Source: Streptomyces sp. SID12501 (lineage in GTDB: Bacteria > Actinomycetota > Actinomycetes > Streptomycetales > Streptomycetaceae). From it: a stretch of DNA of 64,000 nucleotides. The position numbers were made by a program, and so were the translations under genes. Positions 17,606 to 26,492 of the stretch are shown here, in pieces. The DNA is taken from the NCBI RefSeq assembly GCF_010550245.1, contig NZ_JAAGLU010000007.1, positions 62,001 through 126,000 of the forward strand, given 5' to 3'. Each line of letters begins with the position of its first letter. The stretch's first letter is position 1. A model generated the notes under the pieces. The model ran no database searches. It was not told the DNA's origin and saw nothing but the letters and a program-made list of their open reading frames with translations.

Positions 17606-18457
17606 TCAGGCCGCGTACGCCCCGATCAGCAGCCCGACGAACGCGCCCGCGATCAGGAACGGCCCGAACGGGATGGACGTACGGCGACCGGCGCGCCGTG
17701 CGATGACGAGCGCGAGCCCGTACAGGCCGCCGAACAGGAATCCGGCGAAGGTGCCGAGCACGACGGTCCCCCAGCCGTACCAGCCCAGGACCGCCCCGAG
17801 CCCGAGGGCGAGTTTCACGTCGCCGAAGCCCATGCCGTTGGGGCTGATGAGGAACAGCACGAAGTACGCGCCCCCGAGCAGCAGGGTGCCGAGGAGGGAG
17901 GTGAGCCAGTCCCCCGCGTGTTCGGGCAGCAGCGCGGCCCCACCCAGCAGGACGAGGGCGGCGGCGGCCAGCGGGAGGGTCAGCGGGTCGGGCAGCCGCT
18001 GCACCCGGAAGTCCACGACCGCGAGCAGCACCCCGACGGGCGCGAGCAGCAGCCAGGCCCCGAGCTCGGGCCGGGTACCGGTCGCGGCGGCGAGCGCGGC
18101 GCAGACGAGCGCGGTGGCGAGGGCGAGGAAGGGGGTGCTGGGGCCGTACGACGCGCTCCCGTCGGACGGCTGACTTCCATCGGACGGCTGACTTCCGTCG
18201 GACGAGGGGCCGGCCGCGTTCGCGGCGAGGTGCCCGGCGTCCCCGGCCGACTGGCCTGCCGTACCGGCGCAGGACGCGCAGCGCGCCCGACCCAGCCAGC
18301 CGCCCGACCGACCGCCCAGGGGGTGGCCCTGGGGGCAGCTGTCCCGCCAGGTCTCCTCGGGCGGGACGGAGAACCTGTAGGCGGCGCGGGGTACGAGTGT
18401 CCCGGCCGCCGCGCCCCACAGCGCGGCGACCACGACGAGCAGTTGGTCGATGCTCAT
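17606..18457 (-). CDS. Type IV prepilin peptidase (A24 family) of the Tad locus
   Basis: An aspartic membrane peptidase that cleaves and may methylate Flp prepilins. The 283-residue protein has about seven hydrophobic helices and both catalytic Asp motifs: VDFRVQRLPD and GMGFGDVKL (GxGD). The N-terminal loop has paired cysteines (SCPQGHPLGG...CASC) typical of full-length TadV/PilD-like enzymes. It then holds an inserted low-complexity stretch with SDGSQP repeats. The ATG overlaps the stop of the upstream LysM/BTAD gene (ATGA). Confidence 0.88.
   Translation of the reverse strand: MSIDQLLVVVAALWGAAAGTLVPRAAYRFSVPPEETWRDSCPQGHPLGGRSGGWLGRARCASCAGTAGQSAGDAGHLAANAAGPSSDGSQPSDGSQPSDGSASYGPSTPFLALATALVCAALAAATGTRPELGAWLLLAPVGVLLAVVDFRVQRLPDPLTLPLAAAALVLLGGAALLPEHAGDWLTSLLGTLLLGGAYFVLFLISPNGMGFGDVKLALGLGAVLGWYGWGTVVLGTFAGFLFGGLYGLALVIARRAGRRTSIPFGPFLIAGAFVGLLIGAYAA
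18162..18204. repeat. 18-bp in-frame tandem repeat in the prepilin peptidase gene
   Basis: TCGGACGGCTGACTTCC(A/G) is repeated twice and partly a third time, encoding consecutive SDGSQP units in a cytosolic loop. Being a multiple of three, copy changes would keep the frame. Confidence 0.75.
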
Positions 18458-21400
18458 CCCACGGCCGCTGCGCCGTCGCGCCACGTCGGCAGCAGTTCGT
18501 CGAGGAGCGCCTCGGTGCGCGGCGGCAGGCCGCGTGCGCCGCTGCGGCGGATCAGATCGGCGGCGACCTGCTGGAGCTTGTCCATGTCACCGGTGGAGTG
18601 CGTGGCGCGCAGGAGTTCGTGCCACAGCCGCTCGTCGCCGGGGGCGGAGTTGAGGGCGGCGTCGAGCGCCTCGATGGCCCTTTCCGCACGGTTCTTCACG
18701 AGGTGGAACTCGGCGAGCGCGAGCCCGATGTCCGCGACCAGCAGCGGGAGTTGGGCGTCGATGATCTCGTGCGTGAGCCAGCCGTAGCGGCCCTCGGGAC
18801 GGTCTGCGAGCAGTGGCCCGCGCACCAGCACGAGCGCGTCGGTGAGGAGCCGGCCGCGTACGACCCGGCTGTCGACGCCCTTGCCCTGCGTGGCCTCGTG
18901 ATAGAGGGAACGCAGAACGTCGAGGTCGGACACGACCGACTTGGCGAGCGTGAGCCGCCCGTTGGCGTCGGTGGCGAGACGAGGGGTGCCGTCGGGGTCG
19001 GTGCCGAGCCAGACACGCAGCCGTTCGAGGAGCGCCTCGCGTACGTCGTCGGTGACACCGCGCGGCCAGAGCGCGGAGGCCAGTACACGCGGGTGCACAC
19101 CTTCGCGGTGCAGCAACAGCAGTGCGAGCGCCTCGTGTTGGAGCGGGCTGCGCTCCCCGTCCGGGGTGTCGAGGCCGATGATCTCGTACGGGCCCACGAG
19201 CCGGGCGTACACCGCCGGCCGACCCTGCTCGCTGATGTCGACGAGGAAGGGGGGTGTGGTCGCCGGTCCGTCCGGCGCGTGCTCGGGGTCGGCGCCGACG
19301 AACAGCTCGACGATCGCCCGCTGTTGGGGTACGGGCAGTAGCTGGGCGTCGAGTTCGAGCCCGAGGAGGGGCGCGAGGAGCTTGCCCTCGCCGGTGATCT
19401 CCAGCTCCCAGGCGGCGCCGGGCAGATCACCGCTGTCGGTGCCGACGAGGTATCCGATGCCCAACCGGCTTGCGTCAGCGGCGAGTTCGGCCAGCTTGAC
19501 GGCGTCGTCGGCGGACGGTTCGGCGGCGAGGAGAACGAGGTGCGGGGCCCAACGGGTGTGCTGGGCGGGCCCGGTACGGCCGGTGAGGACCGAGTCGTGA
19601 CCGGCCGCGCCGAGCGCACCGCGCCGCTGCCTGGTCTCGGCCTCCATCGTCTCGACGAGGGCCTCGATGTCGTCGAGGTGGCGCAGCCGGTTGGGGGCGA
19701 GGGCCGTGAGGTCCTGGCCGAACCCGACGAGGGTGATGGTCATGCGGTCCGACCACCCGTTGGTGGCCAACTCGGCGGCGACGGAGGCGAATACGGCGGC
19801 CCGGTCGGACTCGCTCCCGCTCAGCGAGACGATGCCCGGCACCGACTCCAGGTTGAGCAGCAGGCGCGAGTCGTCCATGGTGCCGAGGCTGACGAGCCCC
19901 GGGTAGGGAGCGGCGGTGTCGACGTCCTCGTACCGCTCGGCGTCGGTCCGGGACAGCAGCCAGAACGTCTGGTCCTGCCCGAGCTGCCACGGGGCCGGGG
20001 GCTTCCCGGCTGGCTGGGCGAGCTGGAGGTGCAGGTCGCCGTTGCTGAGCCAGGCGGCGTAGACGGTGGGAAGCGGGCGGGACTCTCCGGCGAGGGAAGC
20101 GGCGAGGCCGCGCAGCGAACGGTCGAGCAGGCGTACGCCTTCGGGGTCGGCGCCGATGAGGAGCGCGTCCTGGGCGTCGGCGGCGGCACCGGTCGGCGTG
20201 GGCGGCTCCATACCGCGCCGCCCGCCGACCGCACCGAGCGCCGACTGCCACAGGGCCTGCCGGCGCCGACGGCCGAGGGCGCCGAGAAGACCGGCGGCGA
20301 GGAGGGGAGCGCCGACGAGGGCTTCGGGGAGACCGAAGGAGAAGCCTGCGCCGGATTCGGCGGAGGTCGCGGTCGCGGCTTCGGCGTGCTGCTCCTGCTG
20401 TACGGCGGGGGTGGCCTGGGAGCCGGTTGCGGCGCGTCGGTCGGCGAGGCTGATGCGGGTGGTGTTGGTGTCGAGGGAGGCGGTGCCGCCCTGCCGGCCG
20501 CCGCCTGCTCGCCCCGAGTGGTCGCCGGTCTGCGCGTACTGGTTGATCTGCTGCGCGACCTGCGGGGTGACGGTGGAACCGGCGTCGGGAGCGGCAGTAG
20601 CAGTACTTGTGCCGGTGCCGGTGCCGGTGCTGGGCATCTCGACGAGGTCGCCGCCGCGGGCGTCGCCGGGCATCTCCATGATCCAGCCGGGGCGGATCAG
20701 ACTGGCCTCGGAGAGCCGCGAACCGTCCGGCTGCACACGGTCCTTGTTGAGCTGGTAGATCTCGCCGTACCGGCGCCCGTCGCCGAGGTGGCGCTGCGCT
20801 ATCTCCCACAGGGAGTCGTGATGACGGCCCTCGGGAGGCTGGATCCGGTAGTACTTCGTGTCACCGGCCTTGACCGACGGCCCCCCGACCTCCGCGTGAC
20901 TGGCGGCATCGGCGGCCTGCTGGCCGAGCGCGGCGGCGGTACTGGCCGCCTGCTCCTGCTGCTGCGCGAACATCCCGCTCAGCGAACCGCCGGGCGTGGC
21001 CTGGGCGGAGGCGACCGTGCCCTGCTGGTTCCCCTCCATGCTGTGCCCGAGCTGCGAGAGCCCCGGCGTGAGGGAGGCCGCCGTGGCACCCACGAGCAGC
21101 AGCGCGGCGACGAGCTGCCGCGCGAGCAGCTGACTCGGCCCGGCCCCGGGCACCCGCCCCGGCATCCCGACCCCGGACAGCGCCGCCTTCACCTCGACGA
21201 GCACGCACGCGGTGAACTGGGCCCAGGCGATCCACACGATGACGCCGAGAACGCCGGTGAACGTCTTGACCGTGATCTCTTCCTGCAGCCAGTCCAGGGA
21301 CGGCGACCCGTCCGGGAACGGCCAGCCGACAAACACGGCGAGCGCGTAGGGCACCGCGACGAGCAGGACGGCGAGGGCGACGAACGCGAGGAACGCCTTG

Positions 21401-21516
21401 ACGAAGTCCCCAAAACTGCGCCGCCGCCTCGGCAGCGGCTGCGGTGTCCGGTTCCTGGGCCCCGACGAGTCTCCTGACGAGCTTCCCGTCCGGCTTGAAG
21501 TGCTGCGTCGCGGCAT
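18454..21516 (-). CDS. Large membrane protein with LysM and bacterial transcriptional activator (BTAD) domains
   Basis: A 1020-residue protein found with Tad loci in streptomycetes. Order: basic Ser/Arg/Pro-rich start; three hydrophobic segments (about 40-63, 88-110, 135-155); a LysM-like domain (about 220-285, with HDSLWEIAQRHLGDG); a low-complexity Thr/Gly/Gln region; another membrane segment before GRRRR near 420; a long alpha/beta middle; and a C-terminal winged-helix-like part plus BTAD tetratricopeptide-type domain (about 860-1010, ending DKLQQVAADLIRRSG). BTAD normally accompanies SARP/AfsR DNA-binding domains. Here it is tethered to the membrane with a peptidoglycan-binding module, suggesting a wall-sensing or assembly role. 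Function unproven. Confidence 0.75.
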   Translation of the reverse strand: MPRRSTSSRTGSSSGDSSGPRNRTPQPLPRRRRSFGDFVKAFLAFVALAVLLVAVPYALAVFVGWPFPDGSPSLDWLQEEITVKTFTGVLGVIVWIAWAQFTACVLVEVKAALSGVGMPGRVPGAGPSQLLARQLVAALLLVGATAASLTPGLSQLGHSMEGNQQGTVASAQATPGGSLSGMFAQQQEQAASTAAALGQQAADAASHAEVGGPSVKAGDTKYYRIQPPEGRHHDSLWEIAQRHLGDGRRYGEIYQLNKDRVQPDGSRLSEASLIRPGWIMEMPGDARGGDLVEMPSTGTGTGTSTATAAPDAGSTVTPQVAQQINQYAQTGDHSGRAGGGRQGGTASLDTNTTRISLADRRAATGSQATPAVQQEQHAEAATATSAESGAGFSFGLPEALVGAPLLAAGLLGALGRRRRQALWQSALGAVGGRRGMEPPTPTGAAADAQDALLIGADPEGVRLLDRSLRGLAASLAGESRPLPTVYAAWLSNGDLHLQLAQPAGKPPAPWQLGQDQTFWLLSRTDAERYEDVDTAAPYPGLVSLGTMDDSRLLLNLESVPGIVSLSGSESDRAAVFASVAAELATNGWSDRMTITLVGFGQDLTALAPNRLRHLDDIEALVETMEAETRQRRGALGAAGHDSVLTGRTGPAQHTRWAPHLVLLAAEPSADDAVKLAELAADASRLGIGYLVGTDSGDLPGAAWELEITGEGKLLAPLLGLELDAQLLPVPQQRAIVELFVGADPEHAPDGPATTPPFLVDISEQGRPAVYARLVGPYEIIGLDTPDGERSPLQHEALALLLLHREGVHPRVLASALWPRGVTDDVREALLERLRVWLGTDPDGTPRLATDANGRLTLAKSVVSDLDVLRSLYHEATQGKGVDSRVVRGRLLTDALVLVRGPLLADRPEGRYGWLTHEIIDAQLPLLVADIGLALAEFHLVKNRAERAIEALDAALNSAPGDERLWHELLRATHSTGDMDKLQQVAADLIRRSGARGLPPRTEALLDELLPTWRDGAAAVG

Positions 21517-21681
21517 GGCGGGTGTCCTGGATTCGTGTCGTGTGGGGAGGGAGAGAGATATGGGGGTGCGCTGAGCCTATCGGGAACCTATTCCGGGTGT
21601 AGGGGGCGGTGGCGCCCAGTCCGAATCGGCGCGGACACCCAGGGCCGCCGCCGCCCCGTACACAGCCGTCCGACGACCGGA

Positions 21682-22020
21682 TCAGGTTCGGTCGGTCCGG
21701 CCATCGGCAAACAGGTCCTTCGGATCGTTCACTTCATAGGCGCGGTCACGCCAGACTCGGAGTTGGCACAGATCCGTGCAGGCGCGCACCCTCTGCCGGA
21801 CGAGTTCCGGTACCTCGATCCCTCGCCAGTAGAAGAGGCGCAGGATCACTCTCTGCGCGAGGCTCGCCTGGAATCCCTCCTCGAAGCCCTCGCTGAATGC
21901 CAGCTCAGCGGCCTCCAGCCATGCTCGGCGCGCCGATTCGTGCCAGATGTGCGGAGGCAGCTTCCACGGCGTCCGGTCGCCCGCGAGGCTCCCGGCGGGC
22001 TCGCCAGGGTCGATCGTCAT
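21682..22020 (-). CDS. Hypothetical protein, conserved helical C-terminal region type
   Basis: A 112-residue product with no signal peptide or membrane helix. The second half (EGFEEGFQASLAQRVILR, then GIEVPELVRQRVRACTDL and LRVWRDRAYEV) resembles a helical segment I recall at the C-terminus of many Streptomyces proteins, sometimes those of Rpn/YhgA-type nucleases; no catalytic domain is present here. It may be a fragment of a longer ancestor. It lies at the edge of the block that interrupts the Tad locus. Confidence 0.55.
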   Translation of the reverse strand: MTIDPGEPAGSLAGDRTPWKLPPHIWHESARRAWLEAAELAFSEGFEEGFQASLAQRVILRLFYWRGIEVPELVRQRVRACTDLCQLRVWRDRAYEVNDPKDLFADGRTDRT

Positions 22021-22119
22021 CAGATCACTCCCGATGTGCTTCGCCCGGATCCCTTTGGAGGATCCGATGCAGCGCCTCGTGCGACGAGCCGACCATCAGC
22101 TCCCCTGCCTGTCCGACGT

Positions 22120-22710
22120 GATCAACGCGCTACGCCGCGACGAGGTCACCCCATACGTATTTGCCCTTGATGCCGCTCCTGCTCAGCGGCTGCCAGCCCC
22201 AGAGGTCGGCGCAGGAGCTGACCAGGGCCAGGCCGCGCCCTTCCTCCATGTGCGTGAGTTGCGTCAACGCTTCTGCGGAGAGCGGTGGTTGGGGTGGTTG
22301 GGGGTCGGCGTCCCAGGCTCCGACGCGCAGTACGCCGGCCCGCATCCGTAGGCGTAGGGCGACGGGGCCTTTGGTGTGGCGTACGGCGTTGGAGATCAGC
22401 TCGGTGGCGAGGAGTTCGGCGATGTCGGTGAGGCGGATCAGTCCGTGCAGGGTGAGGACGAGGCGGACGGTACGGCGGCAGACCGTGACGGCGCGGAGGT
22501 CGTGGGGGATGTGGAGGACGTACTCCCAGGGTTCGGGCTCGGCGGGGTCGGTTCCCTCGATTTCGGGCATGCGTTAACTCCGTTGATGGGGAGGGGAGTT
22601 GGCTGGCCGCTGGGGAGCGTCGGCGGTGGCATGCCGCAACCGTCGTGGCAGGACGGGGCGGTGCGCTTCCGAGGGTCCGGTGATTCCGCAGCGTGTGCGT
22701 CGCATCACCG
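22120..22710 (-). repeat. Copy A of a ~590-bp inverted duplication
   Basis: This segment, covering an ATP-binding protein gene and its upstream region, is repeated in opposite orientation at 49664-50255. In the first ~250 coding bases I count roughly 16 differences, and the shared sequence runs on upstream (TGCGGCATGCCACC, GGAGTTAACGC before the start) and 15 bases past the stop codon. Confidence 0.85.
22130..22570 (-). CDS. Anti-sigma-type ATP-binding protein (HATPase_c), copy A
   Basis: A 146-residue single-domain GHKL ATP-binding protein like the serine kinase/anti-sigma factors of the SpoIIAB/RsbW group. The N box is LATELISNAVRHTKGP, followed by VGAWDAD and the glycine-rich EEGRGLALVSSCADLWG. 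It is divergent from an XRE/DUF5753 regulator and a DUF397 gene; such trios are abundant in streptomycetes (for example around whiJ) and affect development. It is about 94% identical in protein sequence to copy B at 49805, while the partner regulators are much less alike. Confidence 0.88.
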   Translation of the reverse strand: MPEIEGTDPAEPEPWEYVLHIPHDLRAVTVCRRTVRLVLTLHGLIRLTDIAELLATELISNAVRHTKGPVALRLRMRAGVLRVGAWDADPQPPQPPLSAEALTQLTHMEEGRGLALVSSCADLWGWQPLSRSGIKGKYVWGDLVAA

Positions 22711-22805
22711 AAGGTACGGCATGAATTTATTCCACTGCAACCTGTTGGCGTACTCTGACACCCGAACGTGGCGTGACTTCAAGGTTGTTGAGAACGGGAG
22801 AACAT

Positions 22806-23657
22806 GTGCCGCCGAGGAGCCATCCCACCGCGCGACAAGTGCGCCTGGGGACAGAACTGCGCAAGCTGCGCGAGGCCTCAGGACTGAAGGCCCGCGAGGT
22901 GGCAGCGTTCCTCAACTCGACCTCGACCCAGATGAGTCAGGTCGAGGCAGGCATCGCGGGCGTCAGCAAGGAACGCATCCACCGCCTGGCCGCCCACTAC
23001 GGTTGTACGAACGGGGCATTGATCGAATCGTTGGCGACGATGGCCGTCGACCGCACACAGGGCTGGTGGGACGAGTACCGGGCAGTCCTGCCCCCGGTGA
23101 ATCTGGACCTGGCCGAGGCAGAGCACCACGCGACGCACCTGCGTGAAGTCCTCGTCACCTACGTACCCGGACTCCTACAGACCCCGGACTACGCCCGAGC
23201 CCTCTTCGGATACATGCGCCCGGAACTGCCCGAGAGCGAGCTGACGCCCCGAGTGGAATTCCGCATGGGGCGCCGTACTGTCATCGAGGGCGCCAACCCC
23301 ATCCCGTATGACGCGATCATCCATGAGTTCGCCCTGCGCACCCGTGTGGCCGACCGTCAGGTGTCCCGGGCTCAACTCCGGCAGATCCTGGACCGGATCG
23401 AGCAGGGACATGTGACCGTGCGCGTCATCCCTACCGACCAGGACGGCTTCGGAGGTGCCGGAGCCTCGATGATGTATATGGACGGTCCGGTACCCCAACT
23501 CGACACCGGGCTGCGCGAAGGTGCCACTGACACGGTGTTCATCGACGCGGAACCCCAACTGAGGACGCTCCGAACACTTTTCCGTAAGGTGGAGGAGGCG
23601 ACGCTGGACCCCACGGCGTCCAGGGACTTCATCCACCGCCTGTCGAAGGAACTGTGA
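22806..23657 (+). CDS. XRE-family regulator with DUF5753 domain, copy A
   Basis: A 283-residue WhiJ-like regulator. The N-terminal helix-turn-helix covers RLGTELRKLREASGLKAREVA and STSTQMSQVEAG. The C-terminal DUF5753 part has VPGLLQTPDYARALF, the AQLRQILDRIEQ segment and the final FIHRLSKEL. GTG 22806 was chosen for the GGGAG six bases before it. It is followed 10 bp later by a DUF397 gene; in this family the DUF397 protein is the presumed partner. The paralogue at 48717-49568 has exactly the same length but only moderate identity. Confidence 0.9.
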   Translation: MPPRSHPTARQVRLGTELRKLREASGLKAREVAAFLNSTSTQMSQVEAGIAGVSKERIHRLAAHYGCTNGALIESLATMAVDRTQGWWDEYRAVLPPVNLDLAEAEHHATHLREVLVTYVPGLLQTPDYARALFGYMRPELPESELTPRVEFRMGRRTVIEGANPIPYDAIIHEFALRTRVADRQVSRAQLRQILDRIEQGHVTVRVIPTDQDGFGGAGASMMYMDGPVPQLDTGLREGATDTVFIDAEPQLRTLRTLFRKVEEATLDPTASRDFIHRLSKEL

Positions 23658-23667
23658 GGCGCACCCG

Positions 23668-23871
23668 ATGACTCAGGCCCTGAACTGGCGGAAGTCCACC
23701 TTCTCCGGTGGCGCGGAGGGCAACGCCTGCGTGGAGATAGCGAACCAGCGCAGCCGAGTCGCCGTCCGCGACTCCAAGGACCCGGCCCACGGCTCACTCA
23801 CCTTCCCGTCCCGAGCCTTCAGTACGTTCATCAAGACGCTCAAGGCCGACACTTCACACACGGCCTTCTGA
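23668..23871 (+). CDS. DUF397 protein, copy A
   Basis: A 67-residue DUF397 protein: the family hallmarks LNWRKSTFSGGAEGNACVEIA, VAVRDSKDP and a final FIKTLKAD are all present. DUF397 proteins are small partners of adjacent XRE/DUF5753 regulators, and some pairs have been compared with toxin-antitoxin systems. It is co-oriented with, and 10 bp after, its regulator. Confidence 0.92.
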   Translation: MTQALNWRKSTFSGGAEGNACVEIANQRSRVAVRDSKDPAHGSLTFPSRAFSTFIKTLKADTSHTAF

Positions 23872-23891
23872 GCTCGCGCCGCGGCGTTGCC

Positions 23892-24440
23892 TCACCCTCT
23901 CCTCGGCTTGCGGGGCTTGGCCCAGTTGCCGTGTGGTCGGCTTCGTTCCTGGGCCAGGATCGCCGTGTCAAACTCGGCTTTGCCCGTCACCGCGCGTGGT
24001 TCGGGGTCGAGTACGGCCTCGGTCGATCGCCACGGGACAGCCGAGGCCCAGCCGATGAGGGGCAAGGTCTCGTTGCAGTGGGGGGCGAACCGCGCGGTGA
24101 CGAGGACCGGCATCTGATGGTTCAGGCCTCGCACGTGTTCGACGAACGCCTCGGGTAGTAGGACGTGGTGCGTCTCCACGTAGTGCGGGAAGTCCAGGCG
24201 CCAGAGCCAGGTGCCGTCGGTGACCGGCGATGAGCAGCCCAAGGAGTGGCGGTGCGCATCCCCGGTGAGGGCGTCGTGGCCCCCTTCCATGACGTCGATG
24301 AGGATATGGCCGGCGTCCAGATAGGCCACCAACTCCGCCTCGTCGGGCTCTCCAGCGGGCTGGACGGCGTCTCGGAGCGATCCGTTCGGCCGGTCAGGAC
24401 GGTCGTCGAGTTCGTCATAGAAGCCCAGCAATCCCAGCAC
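23892..24440 (-). CDS. Hypothetical protein
   Basis: A 182-residue soluble protein I do not recognise with confidence. It has an acidic N-terminal half (GFYDELDD, then AYLDAGHILIDVMEGGHD) and an aromatic segment TWLWRLDFPHYVETHHVLLP in the middle. The GTG start at 24440 is backed by AAAGGAG five bases upstream. Small acidic proteins of this build are sometimes immunity proteins, but nothing here proves it. It is the last of three minus-strand genes of unknown function. Confidence 0.6.
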   Translation of the reverse strand: MLGLLGFYDELDDRPDRPNGSLRDAVQPAGEPDEAELVAYLDAGHILIDVMEGGHDALTGDAHRHSLGCSSPVTDGTWLWRLDFPHYVETHHVLLPEAFVEHVRGLNHQMPVLVTARFAPHCNETLPLIGWASAVPWRSTEAVLDPEPRAVTGKAEFDTAILAQERSRPHGNWAKPRKPRRG

Positions 24441-24504
24441 TGCATCTCCTTTCGACGACGGGCATCCCCGCCCTGCCGACATCAGTGGGCGCGGCCACCG
24501 TTGA

Positions 24505-25149
24505 TCACCGGTGCGCGAAGGCAGCGGCAAGCAGCTCTTCCAGTGCATGGTCGTACATCTGGAAGGCTGCTTTTCCGCTCTCCGGCACATCCGCTTCAGG
24601 ACAGAGGATGCCCGGCAGATGGGCGACTCGCCACATCCTGAAGACGTCCACCGGGGAGCTCCCGCCCGTCGCATCCGCCAAGTCCGCTGCGACGCCGAGG
24701 ATTTCGACAACCCTGGCCGCCCCCTGCCGGGCTTCCGTTCCGACCGCGACGGCTGCTGTGATCAAGGCCTGCAAGAAGTACGCCAGTTGCAGGTCCGCTG
24801 CCATGCGGCACATACGTCGCACCACAGCAGGTGCTCCAAGTTTTTCAAGAGGCTGCGGAACTCCTGTGATCCCCGCGGACCACAGGAGCAAGAATTCCGC
24901 GGGCACCTCATGGTCACGGAACCGGCCCAGTTCGTCGACGATCGCCATGGCCGCGTCGCTGAATCGGCAGACCGATCGGATGCCGGCGAGCAGGCGCTCC
25001 ACGTCGCCTTGTCTGCGCGCCAGAAAGTCGCCCACCGATACATCGGCAAGCTCCCAAGTGCCGGTGGAGTTCACCGCGCCGACCTCCACCACACCTCCGA
25101 GCGGCCCGAACACCGCGCGGGCAAGCCTTGCTTCAGAACAGCTCGGCAC
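24505..25149 (-). CDS. Hypothetical helical protein
   Basis: A 214-residue, probably all-helical soluble protein of unknown function, rich in Ala, Leu and Val with scattered cysteines. The GTG at 25149 is preceded by GGGGAGA and lies within the last codons of the upstream gene (17-bp overlap), so the two are translationally coupled. The protein has no signal peptide. Composition (third-position GC) supports coding in this frame. Confidence 0.55.
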   Translation of the reverse strand: MPSCSEARLARAVFGPLGGVVEVGAVNSTGTWELADVSVGDFLARRQGDVERLLAGIRSVCRFSDAAMAIVDELGRFRDHEVPAEFLLLWSAGITGVPQPLEKLGAPAVVRRMCRMAADLQLAYFLQALITAAVAVGTEARQGAARVVEILGVAADLADATGGSSPVDVFRMWRVAHLPGILCPEADVPESGKAAFQMYDHALEELLAAAFAHR

Positions 25150-25543
25150 AGTCTCCCCAATGGAATCCGTAGCTTTCCCTCTCCTTGTCGAAGACAGCCC
25201 GTAACCCGCGATCGTGCAGATCGAATTCCTGCCGGAGCCAGCCATCCATGGCCAGTGCCGCGACTTCCGACCGAAAATGGGCGAGCGGGAAATCAAACGA
25301 GACGACTCGAACGAGCACTCCTTGAGGATGCCCGGCAACCAGGCCGGGCGCATGCACTGCCAGGCCGAAGGAGAGCCAGGCCGCGTCCCGCCAGTTGATG
25401 CCCTGGGGCAGCGCCAGGCGCACCTGTCGATCAACCTGCAGGAAGAATTCCTCACCGGGGCCAGGAGAAGCGCACTCCGCCGTCAGATCGGCGGCGAGGC
25501 CGCCAAAGGGGCTCCGGAAACGGTACTTGAAGGTGCTGCTCAT
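25133..25543 (-). CDS. Hypothetical protein
   Basis: A 136-residue protein with alternating strands and a fairly high aromatic content (FKYRFRSPFGG at the start, GWLRQEFDLHDRGL near the end). I do not recognise a family. The first gene of an unknown three-gene set, overlapping the next by 17 bp. GC is lower than in the flanking Tad genes, hinting at acquired DNA. Confidence 0.55.
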   Translation of the reverse strand: MSSTFKYRFRSPFGGLAADLTAECASPGPGEEFFLQVDRQVRLALPQGINWRDAAWLSFGLAVHAPGLVAGHPQGVLVRVVSFDFPLAHFRSEVAALAMDGWLRQEFDLHDRGLRAVFDKERESYGFHWGDCAELF

Positions 25544-25736
25544 GCTGTCTCGATCCTGGATTCTTCAACAGGCCGATGAGGGCAGACGCCAAACACCCCC
25601 ACAGCCAACGCCCTCGCCCTCTCAGGGGCGGCGTTCGGGCAGTGCCCGCCAGGCATCCTCAGCCGCGTAGGCAGCGGTCAGCCACCGTGTGCACGCGTGA
25701 ACCCAAAAGGAACGGTCGTTCGATGTGAAGCAGCTG

Positions 25737-26384
25737 CTATTCGGCGAACCGGAACGTCGAAGTGACCGCGTCGAAGATGTCGAAGAACGACTCCGCCAGA
25801 TCCAGCACCTGGCTGCTCCCCGCCACCAGCGCCACCTTGCCCTCCTGGCCCGGCACCGGGATGAACGTCTGCATCAGCACAGCCCGGATGGTGCGGCCGA
25901 GTTCGTCGCCCGGTACGGCGATGTCCTCGACGCCGTACGTACGCGCCGCCGGGCCGACACCGGGGATGTCGACGGTCGTGACCTTGCGCCAGGAGTCGCC
26001 CTCCTTCTTCGCCTCCTTGACCGCCAACTGGGCGGCGATGACCGCCGGGTCGGTGGAGAGCGGCTCGCCGTCCGCCGTACGGCCGCCGACCATCGAGACC
26101 GTCACCGAGCCGGTGATCGGGGTGTCGCCGCCGAAGCTCTCCGCCATGCAACCGCAGTACAGCGCGCCCGACTTCCACGCGTCCGCCGCCGCCTTCCGCA
26201 GGAACGCGGTGTACGTGTCGCGGTACGGGGCCAACTCCGTTCGCTGTCGCACCCGTTCGTCGACCATGCGCCGGATGGAGTCGTCGCGTGACTCGGGGCG
26301 CACGTCGAACTCCCACCACGACTCGGGCACCTTGATCCGGAACCCACCTCGCTCGACCGTCTGCGCTTCGCTGTAGCGGGCCAT
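25737..26384 (-). CDS. Hypothetical protein, Mog1/PsbP-like build, type VII secretion context
   Basis: A 215-residue soluble protein starting with FRIKVPESWWEFDV, a pattern (VPxxW) shared with the products at 47236 and 47900. All three end in two or three strands after a VP/MP loop followed by a final helix and aromatic strand. It is divergent from a small WXG-like helical protein (26493), so the pair repeats in miniature the combination seen in the 43-48 kb cassette. The fold assignment is inference from secondary-structure pattern; no enzyme motif is visible. Confidence 0.55.
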   Translation of the reverse strand: MARYSEAQTVERGGFRIKVPESWWEFDVRPESRDDSIRRMVDERVRQRTELAPYRDTYTAFLRKAAADAWKSGALYCGCMAESFGGDTPITGSVTVSMVGGRTADGEPLSTDPAVIAAQLAVKEAKKEGDSWRKVTTVDIPGVGPAARTYGVEDIAVPGDELGRTIRAVLMQTFIPVPGQEGKVALVAGSSQVLDLAESFFDIFDAVTSTFRFAE

Positions 26385-26492
26385 GTCCTTGACTCCACCC
26401 CGTTCACTCGATCTCCCGTGCCGGCATCGTTCCGTTGTACGGTGCCGGTCAGACGTCGGTCAGACTACGAGGCGCTCCTGGGGGACTGACAC

